Part shown: piece by piece, positions 36,726 to 46,620 of the stretch
Position numbering within the stretch: the first letter of the stretch is position 1
Layout: each line of letters opens with the position of its first letter
From: Ruminococcus sp. FMBCY1
GTDB lineage: Bacteria; Bacillota; Clostridia; Oscillospirales; Acutalibacteraceae
Direction of reading: 5' to 3'
Length of the DNA: 64,000 bases
Assembly (NCBI RefSeq): GCF_023921805.1
Contig: NZ_CP074197.1
Coordinates: forward strand, 1,674,001-1,738,000
Translations under genes and position numbers: made by a program
The notes under the pieces: generated by a model
The model's database searches: none
Told to the model about the DNA's origin: nothing
Seen by the model: only the letters and a program-made list of their open reading frames with translations

Positions 36726-39095
36726 ATGAGCAATATTATGGAAAAGCTTGAGCTTACAGCACAGTCTATGTATTGTAAGAAGATAGAAGAGCTTACACCT
36801 TCCGAACTTCATCTTTCTCTCGGCAAGGCTGTTATGGGCGAAATTGCCGACAACTGGGCAGCAAGCAAAGCTAAACACAACAGCGAGCGCAGAGCTTACT
36901 ACTTCTCTGCTGAATTTCTTATGGGCAGAATGATGTACAACAACCTTTACTGCCTCGGTATTCTTGATGATGTAAAGAAGATGCTCAAGAAAAAGGGCGT
37001 TGACATCAATGTATTTGAAGATATTGACGATGCAGCTCTCGGTAACGGCGGTCTTGGTCGTCTTGCAGCTTGCTATCTCGACAGTGCCGCTACTATGGAA
37101 GTACCGCTCGACGGTTACGGCATTCGTTATAAGTATGGTCTTTTCAAGCAGCTCATCAAAGACGGTTATCAGGTAGAAGTTGCTGACGATTGGCAGAGAT
37201 TTGATGATCCGTGGTGCCTCCGTCGTGAGGACGAGGCTGTAACAGTATCATTTAAGGGTCAGACAGTTAAGGCTGTTCCTTACGATATGGCTGTTATCGG
37301 CTGTAAGACAACTAACATCAACACACTCAGACTTTGGCAGGCTGAAGCTATCAATGAGTTTGACTTCCAGGCATTTAACAATACAGAGTACAACAGAGCA
37401 GTTCAGGAGAAGAACGATGCTGAAAACATCACTAAGGTTCTTTATCCTAACGATAATAAGTATGAAGGTAAAGTTTTAAGACTTAAGCAGCAGTATTTCT
37501 TCTGCTCAGCATCACTTCAGGATATTATGCGCAGATACAAAGCAAAGCACGGCAACGATTTCAGCTTCTTTGCTAAGGAAAACGCTATTCAGCTTAACGA
37601 TACACACCCTGTATGTTCAATCCCTGAACTCGTAAGACTTCTTATGAACGAGGGTATGAACTTTGACGAGGCATTTGAAATCGCAAGAAAGACTTGCGCT
37701 TATACAAACCACACAGTTCTCGGCGAGGCTCTCGAGAAGTGGCATGCTGACCTTATGATGCAGGTAATTCCTGAAATTTACCATATCATCTGCCTTATCG
37801 CAAATAAGCTCCAGGAAGAGCTCACAGCTAAGGGCATTAGTGAGGATATGAAAGCTAAGATGCGTATTGTTGACGCTAACACAGTTCATATGGCAAGACT
37901 TGCAACTTATGCAGGCACATATGTAAACGGTGTTGCTAAGCTTCACACAGAGATCCTCAAGGACGATGTTCTTAAGGAGTGGTACCAGGTATATCCTGAA
38001 AGATTCCAGAACAAGACAAACGGTATTACACAGCGCCGTTGGTTAGGTCTTTGCAACCCTGAACTTTCTGCACTTATCACAGAGAAAGTTGGCAGCGACA
38101 ACTGGCTTATTGACCTTTCACTTCTTTCAAAGCTCAATGACTGCATTGATGCTAAGACAATTACAAAGTTTAACACAATCAAGAAGAAGAAGAAAGTTCA
38201 GCTTGCAGAGTACATCAAGAAGATGGACGGCGTAGAGATTAACCCTGATTCTATCTATGATATTCAGGTAAAAAGACTTCACGAATATAAAAGACAGCTT
38301 CTCAATGCTTTCTCAATTATGACAATTTACTTCCGCATTAAAGAGGGCAAGCTTCCTAACTGGACACCAACAACATTTATCTTTGGTGCTAAGGCTGCTC
38401 CCGGTTATGCAAGAGCTAAGGCAATCATTAAGTACATCAACGAGATTGCTGACCTTGTAAACAACGATCCTGATACAAAGGATAAACTTAAGGTTGTATT
38501 CATTTCTAACTACAATGTATCTTACGCTGAAAAGATCGTAGTTGCTGCTGACCTTTCAGAGCAGACATCTACCGCAGGTCTTGAGGCATCAGGTACAGGT
38601 AATATGAAGTTTATGCTCAACGGCGCATTAACACTCGGCACATATGACGGTGCAAACATCGAAATCGCAGAGTGCGCAGGCGAAGAGAACGAGTATATCT
38701 TCGGTGCAAGAGTAGAAGATATTGAAAGACTTAAGAAGGAAGGCTACGATCCTAAGAAGCTTTATGAGGCTAATCCTGAAATCAAGAAGGTTGTTGATAC
38801 ACTTATCGACGGCACATTTGATGATGACGGCGCTCAGGGCGAGGGCAGCTTTGCTGAACTCCACAATGCTCTTATCAATGGTACATCATGGCAGGAGGCA
38901 GACCACTACTTCCACATCTATGATCTCCCACTTTATGTTGAAACAAAGATCAGAGCTAACTCAGATTATGCTAACCGTAAAGAGTTTGGTAAGAAGTGTC
39001 TTATCAACATTGCTAATGCAGGTAAGTTCTCATCAGACAGAGCTATCGTAGAGTATGCTAAGGATATTTGGCACACATCTTACAGAAAAGTTTAA
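36726..39095 (+). CDS. glgP: Glycogen/maltodextrin phosphorylase
   Basis: GT35 pyridoxal-phosphate enzyme releasing glucose-1-phosphate from alpha-1,4-glucans. The 789-residue protein shows GNGGLGRLAACYLDS, the RLHEYKRQLLN motif, and the cofactor Lys in EASGTGNMKFMLNGA. It is near the usual length. The ATG follows GAGGA inside the malQ end, forming a tight two-gene unit. Strong AAG/GCT/CTT codon bias as in malQ implies abundant protein. Glucose release also needs glucokinase, encoded at 46.8 kb. Confidence 0.97.
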   Translation: MSNIMEKLELTAQSMYCKKIEELTPSELHLSLGKAVMGEIADNWAASKAKHNSERRAYYFSAEFLMGRMMYNNLYCLGILDDVKKMLKKKGVDINVFEDIDDAALGNGGLGRLAACYLDSAATMEVPLDGYGIRYKYGLFKQLIKDGYQVEVADDWQRFDDPWCLRREDEAVTVSFKGQTVKAVPYDMAVIGCKTTNINTLRLWQAEAINEFDFQAFNNTEYNRAVQEKNDAENITKVLYPNDNKYEGKVLRLKQQYFFCSASLQDIMRRYKAKHGNDFSFFAKENAIQLNDTHPVCSIPELVRLLMNEGMNFDEAFEIARKTCAYTNHTVLGEALEKWHADLMMQVIPEIYHIICLIANKLQEELTAKGISEDMKAKMRIVDANTVHMARLATYAGTYVNGVAKLHTEILKDDVLKEWYQVYPERFQNKTNGITQRRWLGLCNPELSALITEKVGSDNWLIDLSLLSKLNDCIDAKTITKFNTIKKKKKVQLAEYIKKMDGVEINPDSIYDIQVKRLHEYKRQLLNAFSIMTIYFRIKEGKLPNWTPTTFIFGAKAAPGYARAKAIIKYINEIADLVNNDPDTKDKLKVVFISNYNVSYAEKIVVAADLSEQTSTAGLEASGTGNMKFMLNGALTLGTYDGANIEIAECAGEENEYIFGARVEDIERLKKEGYDPKKLYEANPEIKKVVDTLIDGTFDDDGAQGEGSFAELHNALINGTSWQEADHYFHIYDLPLYVETKIRANSDYANRKEFGKKCLINIANAGKFSSDRAIVEYAKDIWHTSYRKV

Positions 39096-39137
39096 TTGAT
39101 TATATAAGTAAATAACTTTTCATTAATTTAAATCGTT

Positions 39138-39178
39138 AAAGTCCGGCAATAACTAAGGTTGTTGTCGGACTTTTTGTG
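39138..39178 (+). terminator. Terminator after glgP
   Basis: AGTCCGGCAATAAC pairs with GTTGTTGTCGGACT (wobble pairs) followed by TTTTTG. Confidence 0.88.
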
Positions 39179-39306
39179 TTATGTAAAAATATCTGGGATA
39201 GTTAGAGTGGGGGAGAGGAGGTTATAAAAGAAATTCCTTATTTGAGTATTGCGGCGATTTAATTAGTCGGGTTTTAGAGCCAAAAAGTTTTTAATGCACA
39301 AATAAT

Positions 39307-39350
39307 AAAAAATTTAGGTCAAGCCTTTTTAAAGGTTGACCAAATTTATT
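39307..39350. repeat. Hairpin repeat family, short copy 4
   Basis: AAAAATTTAGGTCAAGCC, TTTTTAAAGG, TTGACCAAATTTATT. The 5' flank lacks a clear outer arm. It lies between the glgP terminator and the parS site. Confidence 0.85.
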
Positions 39351-39407
39351 AGTCCGAGTATAAAGTTTTGTACGAGCTCAAACAAAATTACCCAACCGTT
39401 GATACAA

Positions 39408-39423
39408 TGTTTCACGTGAAACA
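39408..39423. promoter_or_regulatory. parS centromere site 1
   Basis: TGTTTCACGTGAAACA, a perfect 16-bp palindrome identical to the consensus parS bound by ParB/Spo0J. It lies 138 bp upstream of parA. ParB spreads from such sites and recruits SMC to the origin region (established). Confidence 0.98.
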
Positions 39424-39560
39424 TTTTTACTGTTTAACAAACAAAAAATATAAGAAAAATTACAATTATTCTATAAATACTCTTTTAAATATGCATTATT
39501 AGTGGTATAATGTATATTAGATTTAGAAAACACGCATTATTTTACGGTAAAGGTGATATT

Positions 39561-40334
39561 TTGGCTAAAATTATTTCAATTTCAAACCAGAAAGGTGGTG
39601 TTGGCAAAACCACCACAGCGGTTAATCTTGCTGCTTGTTTGGGCGCTTTGGGCAAAAAAACTTTGCTCGTTGACGCCGACCCACAGGGTAACGCAACAAG
39701 CGGTGTTGCTATTGATAAGCGTAAGGTTACTGCCTCAACCTATGAAATTTTGGTTGACGGTGCTAAGGCAGAGAGTTGTATTGTTACAACTCCGTATGAA
39801 AATTTGCATATTCTGCCGTCAAGTCTTGACCTTGCCGCCGCTGAACTTGAAATTTCCGATAAAAAGGGCAGAGAGTCTATTTTAAAAAATGCTCTTTTGC
39901 CAATTAAGCAATACTATGATTACATAATCATTGACTGCCCACCGTCACTCGGACTTATTACAACTAATGCTCTTACGGCATCAGATACTTTTTTAGTGCC
40001 GATTCAGTGCGAATATTATGCACTTGAAGGTCTGACACAGCTTATGAGTACGGTAAGACGAATTAAAAGACAATACAACAACACTATTGACATTGAAGGT
40101 GTTTTGCTTACAATGTATGACGGCAGACTGAATCTTACACAGCAGGTTGTCGAGGAAGTTAAAAAATTCTTCCCTCGTAAGGTGTTTAAAACCGTAATTC
40201 CGAGAGGTGTAAGACTGTCGGAGGCTCCAAGCTTTGGTATGCCCGTAATTTACTATGACAAGAATTGCAAGGGAAGTATTACATACACGGAACTTGCAAA
40301 GGAAATAATAGCAAAGGAGAGAAGCTATGAGTAA
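39561..40334 (+). CDS. parA: Chromosome partitioning ATPase ParA/Soj
   Basis: Walker-type ATPase that moves or positions ParB-parS complexes and, in B. subtilis, regulates DnaA. The 257-residue protein opens [21 protein letters not shown] (deviant Walker A, shown in part: KGGVGKTT), with DPQGN and the IIDCPPSL Walker B. There is no N-terminal HTH, so it is the small chromosomal type. The TTG at 39561 follows AAAGGTG at correct spacing; the ORF upstream is rejected. Confidence 0.97.
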   Translation: MAKIISISNQKGGVGKTTTAVNLAACLGALGKKTLLVDADPQGNATSGVAIDKRKVTASTYEILVDGAKAESCIVTTPYENLHILPSSLDLAAAELEISDKKGRESILKNALLPIKQYYDYIIIDCPPSLGLITTNALTASDTFLVPIQCEYYALEGLTQLMSTVRRIKRQYNNTIDIEGVLLTMYDGRLNLTQQVVEEVKKFFPRKVFKTVIPRGVRLSEAPSFGMPVIYYDKNCKGSITYTELAKEIIAKERSYE

Positions 40335-41175
40335 AAAATTTGGCGGTCTTGGCAAGGGCCTTGATACTATTTTTGCCGAGAACGAAACCGAAGACAGCAA
40401 CAGCTCCGTTATGCTGAAAATATCTGAAATCGAACCAAACCGCTCCCAGCCTCGTAGAGATTTTGACGAAAATTCATTATCCGACCTTGCACAGAGTATT
40501 TCACAACACGGACTTCTGCAGCCTTTGCTTGTTCGACCACTGCCAATCGGCGGCTATCAGATAGTAGCAGGCGAAAGAAGATACCGTGCTTGCAGAATGG
40601 CAGGACTTACCGAAGTGCCTGTTACAATTCGAGAACTTTCGGATACAGAAACTATGGAGCTTGCGCTCATCGAAAATCTACAGCGTGAGGACTTGTCGCC
40701 TATTGAAGAGGCACTCGGTTACAAAGCACTTATTGACGAGCATGGCTTTTCGCAGGAAGAAGTTGCAACATCCGTCGGTAAATCAAGACCTGCAATTGCA
40801 AATTCGCTTAGAATTTTAAAACTGCCGGACAGTGTTCTTGAGTATGTAAAGCAAGACAAAATTTCCGCAGGCCACGCAAGAGCATTGCTTATGCTTGACA
40901 ACGAAGAAGATATGCTTGAACTTGCGGAACTTATCTATAAAAAAGATTTATCGGTTCGTCAGGCGGAAAAACTTGCAAAGAAAAAGACGGAAGTTGAGGA
41001 AGATACTCAACCGGAGAGAAAACCGTCTTTTTACAGTATGGTTGAGCTTGCACTGAACGAAAGTCTTGGCAGAAAAATCAAGGTAAATAAAAACAAAGGT
41101 AAGCAAGGCGGCGTACTTCAAATTGAGTTCTATTCAGATGAAGAGCTGACCGAGCTTTCAAATAAATTAAAATAG
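40327..41175 (+). CDS. parB: Chromosome partitioning protein ParB/Spo0J
   Basis: CTP-dependent DNA clamp that loads at parS. The 282-residue protein has GKGLDTIF at the N-terminus (the ParA-stimulating peptide), CTPase boxes GERRYRA and ENLQRE, the helix-turn-helix for parS (about 125-180) and a C-terminal dimerisation domain. It overlaps parA by 8 nt. Two perfect parS sites lie 0.9 kb upstream and 2.4 kb downstream of the gene. Confidence 0.97.
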   Translation: MSKKFGGLGKGLDTIFAENETEDSNSSVMLKISEIEPNRSQPRRDFDENSLSDLAQSISQHGLLQPLLVRPLPIGGYQIVAGERRYRACRMAGLTEVPVTIRELSDTETMELALIENLQREDLSPIEEALGYKALIDEHGFSQEEVATSVGKSRPAIANSLRILKLPDSVLEYVKQDKISAGHARALLMLDNEEDMLELAELIYKKDLSVRQAEKLAKKKTEVEEDTQPERKPSFYSMVELALNESLGRKIKVNKNKGKQGGVLQIEFYSDEELTELSNKLK

Positions 41176-41228
41176 ATATTTCTATTTGCCGTATGGCATA
41201 TTAAAAATATAATGAGAGGAAATGCAAA

Positions 41229-42518
41229 ATGATTGATATTAAATTTTTAAGAGAAAATCCTGAGGCTGTAAAGCAGAACATAAGAAATAAATTTCAGGAC
41301 AGCAAACTTGAACTTGTTGACAAGGTAATCGAGCTTGACGCTGAAAGCAGAGCAGTAAAGGCGCAGGCTGACGAGTTGCGTGCTAACAGAAACAAAATTT
41401 CAAAGCAGATCGGCGCTCTTATGGCTCAAGGTAAAAAAGAAGAGGGTATGGCTCTTAAAGAAGAGGTTACCCGTCAGGCTGAACAGCTTGCCGAGCTTGA
41501 AAAGAAAGAAGAAGACCTTTCGGCAAAAGTAACCGAGATTATGATGGTTATTCCACAGATGATTGACCCATCTGTTCCGATTGGTAAAGATGACAGCCAG
41601 AATGTAGAAATTGAGCGTTTTGGCGAGCCTGTTGTACCTGATTTCGAGATTCCGTACCACACAGACATTATGGAAAAACTCAACGGCATTGACCTTGACT
41701 CTGCAAGAAAGGTAGCAGGTAACGGTTTCTATTATCTTATGGGCGACATCGCAAGACTTCACAGTGCCGTTATCGCTTACGCAAGAGATTTTATGATTGA
41801 CAGAGGTTTCACATACTGCGTACCTCCTTTTATGATTAGAAGTAATGTTGTTACAGGCGTTATGAGCTTTGCTGAAATGGACGCTATGATGTACAAGATT
41901 GAGGGCGAAGACCTTTATCTTATCGGCACAAGCGAACACTCGATGATCGGTAAGTTCATTGACACAATTAATAAAGAGGAAGACCTCCCTTATACACTCA
42001 CAAGTTATTCGCCATGTTTCCGTAAGGAAAAGGGCGCTCACGGTATTGAGGAGCGTGGTGTTTACAGAATCCACCAGTTTGAAAAGCAGGAAATGATTGT
42101 TGTATGTAAGCCTGAGGACAGCAAAATGTGGTTTGATAAGCTCTGGCAGAATACAGTTGACCTTTTCCGTTCAATGGATATTCCTGTTCGTACACTTGAG
42201 TGTTGTTCCGGCGACCTTGCAGACTTAAAGGTTCGTTCACTTGATGTTGAGGCATGGTCACCTCGTCAGAAGAAGTATTTTGAAGTGGGTTCTTGTTCAA
42301 ACCTCGGTGACGCACAGGCTCGCCGTCTTAAGATCAGAGTTACAGGCGAAAACGGCAAATACTTTGCTCACACACTTAATAATACTGTTGTTGCACCTCC
42401 GAGAATGTTGATTGCATTCCTTGAGAACAACCTTAATGAGGACGGCTCAATTAATATTCCTGTTGCACTTAGACCATATATGGGCGGCAAAGAAAAAATT
42501 GAAGTTCCTACAAAATAA
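41229..42518 (+). CDS. serS: Seryl-tRNA synthetase
   Basis: Class II synthetase charging tRNA-Ser (and tRNA-Sec where present). The 429-residue protein has the N-terminal helical hairpin arm (about 25-100) that grips the long variable arm, motif 2 around FRKEKGAHGIEERGVYRIHQ and motif 3 near the end. The leader is only 53 nt, so no T-box is possible directly upstream. Confidence 0.97.
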   Translation: MIDIKFLRENPEAVKQNIRNKFQDSKLELVDKVIELDAESRAVKAQADELRANRNKISKQIGALMAQGKKEEGMALKEEVTRQAEQLAELEKKEEDLSAKVTEIMMVIPQMIDPSVPIGKDDSQNVEIERFGEPVVPDFEIPYHTDIMEKLNGIDLDSARKVAGNGFYYLMGDIARLHSAVIAYARDFMIDRGFTYCVPPFMIRSNVVTGVMSFAEMDAMMYKIEGEDLYLIGTSEHSMIGKFIDTINKEEDLPYTLTSYSPCFRKEKGAHGIEERGVYRIHQFEKQEMIVVCKPEDSKMWFDKLWQNTVDLFRSMDIPVRTLECCSGDLADLKVRSLDVEAWSPRQKKYFEVGSCSNLGDAQARRLKIRVTGENGKYFAHTLNNTVVAPPRMLIAFLENNLNEDGSINIPVALRPYMGGKEKIEVPTK

Positions 42519-42525
42519 TTAATTT

Positions 42526-42560
42526 CAAAAGGGAGGTCGTTTGACTTCCCTTTTGTGGTT
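42526..42560 (+). terminator. Terminator after serS
   Basis: CAAAAGGGAGGTC pairs with GACTTCCCTTTTG over GTTT. Confidence 0.85.
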
Positions 42561-42582
42561 TAATTCTAAATGATTGGTAGCA

Positions 42583-43000
42583 TTAAATAAATTATGGTTT
42601 AACGCACGGTTAAGATTAAATAATTAAAAATTTAGGTCAAGCCTTTTTAAAGGCTTGCGGGTTTGGGCAGAGCCCATAATATCTTCCAATATAACAATTT
42701 ATTCGGCGCAAACAGCCTCGCTGTTTGCGTGTTAAAACTAAGTTTGAAAAAACAGGCGACAGCCATTAAAAAGACCTATTTTTTATTAATGGAATAACTA
42801 ATTTGTTTTCTTATTGCTATCGCTTTTAAAAGCTAACACTGTTGTGTTCAAGCCGCCAAACAGCAAGCTGTTTGGCTATCGTTAGATTGCGTAAATTGAA
42901 AGTATTTGTGGGCTTTGCCCACACCCACGACCTTTGAAAAGGTCGACCAAACTTTTATACTTACTTGGTAAACCGGCCCGTTAATTATAATTTACTCCAT
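42583..43000. repeat. Hairpin repeat family, long copy C
   Basis: Outer arm AAATTATGGTTTAACG at the left, core AAATTTAGGTCAAGCC, then GGGCAGAGCCC, CGCAAACAGC-CTC-GCTGTTTGCG, a middle stretch, GCCAAACAGC-AA-GCTGTTTGGC, GTGGGCTTTGCCCAC and CGACCTTTGAAAAGGTCG before ACCAAACTTTTA; a decayed outer arm ATTATAATTTACTCC ends it. Reverse-complement orientation to copy A, with about the same interior order. Lies between serS and the MmcQ gene. Confidence 0.9.
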
Positions 43001-43026
43001 CTATTGAAATTTTTTATTGAGGTGTT

Positions 43027-43392
43027 ATGAACAGAAACGAATTTATAAACTATGTTCAAACTGCATACGGTGTGAAAGGCGATAACCCGTGGCAAAAAGA
43101 TCCCGAGTCAACTGTTTTTCGTCATATTGGTAACAGAAAATGGTTTGCACTTGTGATGAGGGTGAAAAAGCATTGTATTGGAGTTGAAAGTGACGAGTAC
43201 ATTGATATTGTAAATTTTAAGTGTGATAAAGTAATGGTTGGCTCTGCACTTGGTAATAAAGGCTTTTATCCTGCGTATCATATGAATAAGGAAAATTGGA
43301 TAACGGCGGCACTTGACGGTTCGGCAAGTGAAGAGAATATAAAGTTTTTCCTCGACATTAGCTTTGAACTTACCGCTCCTAAAATTAAATAA
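43027..43392 (+). CDS. MmcQ/YjbR-family protein
   Basis: A 121-residue small cytoplasmic protein of the MmcQ/YjbR fold (CyaY-like DNA-binding-protein fold), function not established. Typical features are FRHIGNRKWFALVM and a C-terminal HMNKENWITAAL segment that resembles family members. A GAGGTG site precedes the ATG. Single gene with its own terminator. Confidence 0.85.
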   Translation: MNRNEFINYVQTAYGVKGDNPWQKDPESTVFRHIGNRKWFALVMRVKKHCIGVESDEYIDIVNFKCDKVMVGSALGNKGFYPAYHMNKENWITAALDGSASEENIKFFLDISFELTAPKIK

Positions 43393-43397
43393 TAACA

Positions 43398-43436
43398 GAA
43401 AAACTGCAACCCGTAGTGAGTTGCAGTTTTGTCTTT
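43398..43436 (+). terminator. Terminator after the MmcQ gene
   Basis: AAAACTGCAAC pairs with GTTGCAGTTTT over a 9-nt loop, followed by GTCTTTG. Confidence 0.88.
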
Positions 43437-43489
43437 GATTAGCTTATAAAGTGTGATAAGTTGGGTATCACTTGGGTGTTAAGTAAGAT

Positions 43490-43540
43490 AATTAAAAATT
43501 TAGGTCAAGCCTTTTTATAGGTTGACAAACTTTTATAATT
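43490..43540. repeat. Hairpin repeat family, short copy 5 (degenerate)
   Basis: AAAAATTTAGGTCAAGCC then TTTTTATAGGTTGACAAACTTTTAT; one C of GACC and a T-to-A change break the stem compared with the other short copies. Located 70 bp before parS site 2. Confidence 0.75.
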
Positions 43541-43607
43541 GGTAAGCAGACTTTCCTTTAGAACATAATTTTTAGGAAATCACAATACTGAAAACCTGTT
43601 TATCAAA

Positions 43608-43623
43608 TGTTTCACGTGAAACA
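43608..43623. promoter_or_regulatory. parS centromere site 2
   Basis: A second perfect TGTTTCACGTGAAACA, 4.2 kb from site 1, in the convergent gap between the MmcQ gene and the Cof-type phosphatase. Multiple origin-proximal parS sites are usual. Confidence 0.98.
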
Positions 43624-43627
43624 TTGT

Positions 43628-44458
43628 TTAACAGTTACTCAAAATGTAATCAATCAGCACTGCTACTCCGTCGTTATCGGAGTCGGGAACAACATAATCG
43701 GCACATTCAATGCACTTGCGTGACGCATCATCGACAGCCGCTCCAAATCCCGATTCGGCAATCATATCCGCATCATTATCGGCATTGCCGCAAGCACAGG
43801 TGTTTTGCATATCAATGTTGAGCATTTCGGCAAGGTGAGATAGGGCAGAGGCTTTGGTTGCCGATTTATCCATAAGCTCAATGAAATGCTCGGACGAAGT
43901 AGTTATAAAAATATCTTCAACGGCATTTTCAAGCATAGTCCAAATTCTTTTTCTTGTCTGCGGGTCGGTAGAAATATATTCAATGCTGTCAAGCTCATTC
44001 TTGTGTTCAAATATAAACTTTCTCATATCTTCAATATGACCGTGCGATGCCTTTACATAATCTATGTATGCCTCGGTACACCCGTATGCAAGCGGATTGT
44101 CGCTGTAACGCTTGTCGGTGTAAGTCAATCCGTCAACAAAAGCCTCCGAAATAATATCCTCGTCTTTCATAACATCAAGAATCTTAAGTACATCGTTTTC
44201 TTTAAGTGTAGCGGAATAAATCTTTTTTCCGTGCCGATCATAAATTGCGGCGCCGTTTGATGTAATCAAATAGTCAATACCCTCAATATCCAAGATGCTT
44301 TGCGGCATTGTGCCGAGGGGTCTGCCTGTTGCAATCGCAATGATTATGCCGTTCTCAATTGCTTTTTCAAGCGCAGATTTAACGGCAGGTGCAAGAGTGT
44401 TTTTGCTTGTAAGGGTTGTGCCGTCAAGGTCAAGTGCAAGTAATTTAATTTTGTTCAT
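43628..44458 (-). CDS. Cof-type HAD-IIB phosphatase
   Basis: HAD hydrolase acting on small phosphorylated metabolites; substrate unknown. The 276-residue protein has motif I LDLDGTTL, motif II near SNGAAIYD, Lys in KATKASAL-like SATKASALSHL and motif IV GNADNDADMI. The frame is open another 47 codons, but the ATG at 44458 with GAGGTGA starts exactly at the HAD core. It follows nth by 7 nt in the same direction. Confidence 0.9.
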   Translation of the reverse strand: MNKIKLLALDLDGTTLTSKNTLAPAVKSALEKAIENGIIIAIATGRPLGTMPQSILDIEGIDYLITSNGAAIYDRHGKKIYSATLKENDVLKILDVMKDEDIISEAFVDGLTYTDKRYSDNPLAYGCTEAYIDYVKASHGHIEDMRKFIFEHKNELDSIEYISTDPQTRKRIWTMLENAVEDIFITTSSEHFIELMDKSATKASALSHLAEMLNIDMQNTCACGNADNDADMIAESGFGAAVDDASRKCIECADYVVPDSDNDGVAVLIDYILSNC

Positions 44459-44465
44459 AGTCACC

Positions 44466-45092
44466 TCATATATTCTTAGGGCAAAAGCCGTCCATACAAC
44501 AGCTTTCACATTTAGCGTTTCGTGCCGTGCAGACAGCTCTGCCGTGGAGTACGAGTCTGTGGCAAAAGTCATTGCTTTCTTTTGGGGGAAGCAGATCACG
44601 CAGAGCGAACTCTATTTTTTTCTGGTCTTTTAAATTGTGCAAACCAAGCCGCTTGGTAATTCGTATACAATGCGTGTCAACTACAACCGCAGGCTTGCCG
44701 AAAATATCGCCGCACACAAGATTGGCGGTTTTTCTGCCGATACCCGGTAATTTTATTAAATCGTCAATATTGTCGGGAACAATGCCGTCAAAATCCTCGC
44801 AAAGCATTTTTGCCATTGCTACAATGTCTTTTGACTTTGTTTTATAAAGTCCGCACGATTTAATGTACTCGGCAACTTCTTCGGGAGTAGAATCTGCAAA
44901 GTCCTGTGCGGTTTTAAATCTCTCAAAAAGTGCGGGAGTAACTATATTTACCCTTGCATCTGTGCATTGCGCAGCCAGACGGGTGGCTATAAGAAGTTGC
45001 AGGGGGTCTGTATATACAAGGCTGCAAATTGCATCGGGGTACTCTGCTTTGAGCGCATTGACAGCCATAAGGGCAATTTGTTTTTTATCCAT
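44466..45092 (-). CDS. nth: Endonuclease III
   Basis: DNA glycosylase/AP lyase for oxidised pyrimidines. The 208-residue protein has the helix-hairpin-helix LPGIGRKTAN containing the catalytic Lys, catalytic Asp in VVDTHCIR, and the [4Fe-4S] set C-x6-C-x2-C-x5-C at the C-terminus (starting CTARNAKC). Full length. A GAGGTGAT site precedes the ATG. Confidence 0.96.
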   Translation of the reverse strand: MDKKQIALMAVNALKAEYPDAICSLVYTDPLQLLIATRLAAQCTDARVNIVTPALFERFKTAQDFADSTPEEVAEYIKSCGLYKTKSKDIVAMAKMLCEDFDGIVPDNIDDLIKLPGIGRKTANLVCGDIFGKPAVVVDTHCIRITKRLGLHNLKDQKKIEFALRDLLPPKESNDFCHRLVLHGRAVCTARNAKCESCCMDGFCPKNI

Positions 45093-45186
45093 AATATCAC
45101 CTCAGATAATAGTGTAACACAAAATAATTACTATTGCAATCAGCAGTAAAAACTGTTAAAATATAGATAGAAAGGGTGCTTTTTTA

Positions 45187-45921
45187 ATGTATAAAAACTA
45201 TATTTTTGATTTATACGGAACATTGATTGACATAAACACAGATGAGTGGAGTGAAGAACTTTGGGAGAAAATGGCAGTTTACTACGGCTACAAGGGCGCA
45301 ATCTATACCGCTGAAGAGTTAAATGAGGAGTACGGTAAACTTGTTGAGGCAGAGAAAAAGGCTGTACACAGACGACACAAGGACTACAGCGTTATCGACA
45401 TCAAGATTGATAAGGTATTCAAAAAACTTTACAACCAAAAGGGCGTTAAGGTAACTAAGGCTGTTGTTGAGCAGACCTGCGCAGTGTTCAGATGTTTTTC
45501 CACAAAGTATATTAAGCTTTATGACGGCGTAATAGAATTTTTTGACGCATTAAAGGCAAACGGCAAGAAGATTTATTTGCTTTCAAATGCACAGAGAAGT
45601 TTTACCGCAAATGAAATGGATATGCTCGGACTTACAAAATACTTTGACGGTATTTGCATCAGCTCCGATGAGGAGTGTTCAAAGCCTGACAGTCATTATT
45701 TTGAAATTCTGTTTGACAGATACGGACTTGAGAAAAGCGAGTCTGTTATGATTGGCAACGATTATATTTCGGATATAAAGGGTGCTCACGATTTCGGCAT
45801 TGATTCATTGTATATTCACCAGAGCATTTCTCCTGAAATTGAGGGTGAGCTGCTTAGCAATTATAAAATTATGGACGGCGATGTGCATAAGATGAAAGAG
45901 CTTTTGCTTAAGGGAGAATAA
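45187..45921 (+). CDS. HAD-IA family hydrolase (YjjG-like)
   Basis: A 244-residue HAD phosphatase with motif I FDLYGTLID, motif II LLSNAQR and motif IV MIGNDYISDIKGA, and a helical cap. Motif I has the uncommon Tyr-Gly-Thr order seen in YjjG-type enzymes, nucleotidase house-cleaning phosphatases; substrate cannot be assigned. Located 2 nt upstream of mtnN, so the two are co-transcribed. Confidence 0.87.
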   Translation: MYKNYIFDLYGTLIDINTDEWSEELWEKMAVYYGYKGAIYTAEELNEEYGKLVEAEKKAVHRRHKDYSVIDIKIDKVFKKLYNQKGVKVTKAVVEQTCAVFRCFSTKYIKLYDGVIEFFDALKANGKKIYLLSNAQRSFTANEMDMLGLTKYFDGICISSDEECSKPDSHYFEILFDRYGLEKSESVMIGNDYISDIKGAHDFGIDSLYIHQSISPEIEGELLSNYKIMDGDVHKMKELLLKGE

Positions 45922-45923
45922 TT

Positions 45924-46619
45924 ATGATAGGAATAATTTGCGCAATGCAGATAGAGGCAGACGGCATAATTGCGCTTATGGAAAACAAAAAGCAAAGGGA
46001 AATTGCCAAAATGACATTCACAAGCGGAACACTTAACGGCAAAGAGCTTGTTGTTGTGGTTTGCGGTGTGGGCAAGGTAAATGCCGCTATGTGCAGTTTT
46101 GCAATGATTCAGAATTATAAGCCCGATTGCATTATAAACAGCGGCGTAGCAGGATCGGTTTCCGAAAAAGTCAGTGTCGGCGACATTGTAGTGGCTGTAA
46201 ATGTGGTCGAACACGATATGAATACAACAGCGCTCGGCGATTTGCAGGGTGAGGTTTCTTTCCCTGAGAGAAAGGTAATGTATTTTAATTGCGACGAAAA
46301 GATTGCCGACAAACTTTTTGCTTCTGCAAATAAACTTGAGAATACAAGAGTTGAAAAAGGAACGATTGCAAGCGGAGATATATTTATTTCGGAGCTTAGG
46401 AAAAGAATAAAGATAGGGGAAACCTTTAACGCCCTTGCGTGTGAAATGGAAGGTGCGGCGATTGCCCATGTATGCTCAAGAACGGAAGTACCGTGCGGAA
46501 TATTAAGAGCAATTTCCGATGACCTGAACGAAAACAAGGGAATGGACTTTGTAAAGTTCTGCGAAATGGCAAGTAAGAAAACGGTTGCCGTTATAAATGA
46601 TTTTGTAAATAATATTTAA
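45924..46619 (+). CDS. mtnN: 5'-methylthioadenosine/S-adenosylhomocysteine nucleosidase
   Basis: Cleaves MTA and SAH to adenine and the thioribose sugars, in SAM recycling. The 231-residue protein has the family markers IGIICAMQIEAD, NSGVAGSV, CEMEGAAIAHV with the substrate-binding Glu-Met-Glu, and catalytic Asp in RAISDD. Ends at a strong terminator. Confidence 0.95.
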   Translation: MIGIICAMQIEADGIIALMENKKQREIAKMTFTSGTLNGKELVVVVCGVGKVNAAMCSFAMIQNYKPDCIINSGVAGSVSEKVSVGDIVVAVNVVEHDMNTTALGDLQGEVSFPERKVMYFNCDEKIADKLFASANKLENTRVEKGTIASGDIFISELRKRIKIGETFNALACEMEGAAIAHVCSRTEVPCGILRAISDDLNENKGMDFVKFCEMASKKTVAVINDFVNNI

Positions 46620-46620
46620 T

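Noticed and set aside
39178..39300. Strong ribosome-site-like GGGGGAGAGGAGG after glgP
   Set aside because: No start codon opens a frame longer than a few codons behind it.
41176..41228. Possible T-box leader for serS
   Set aside because: Only 53 nt separate parB from serS, far too short for a T-box.
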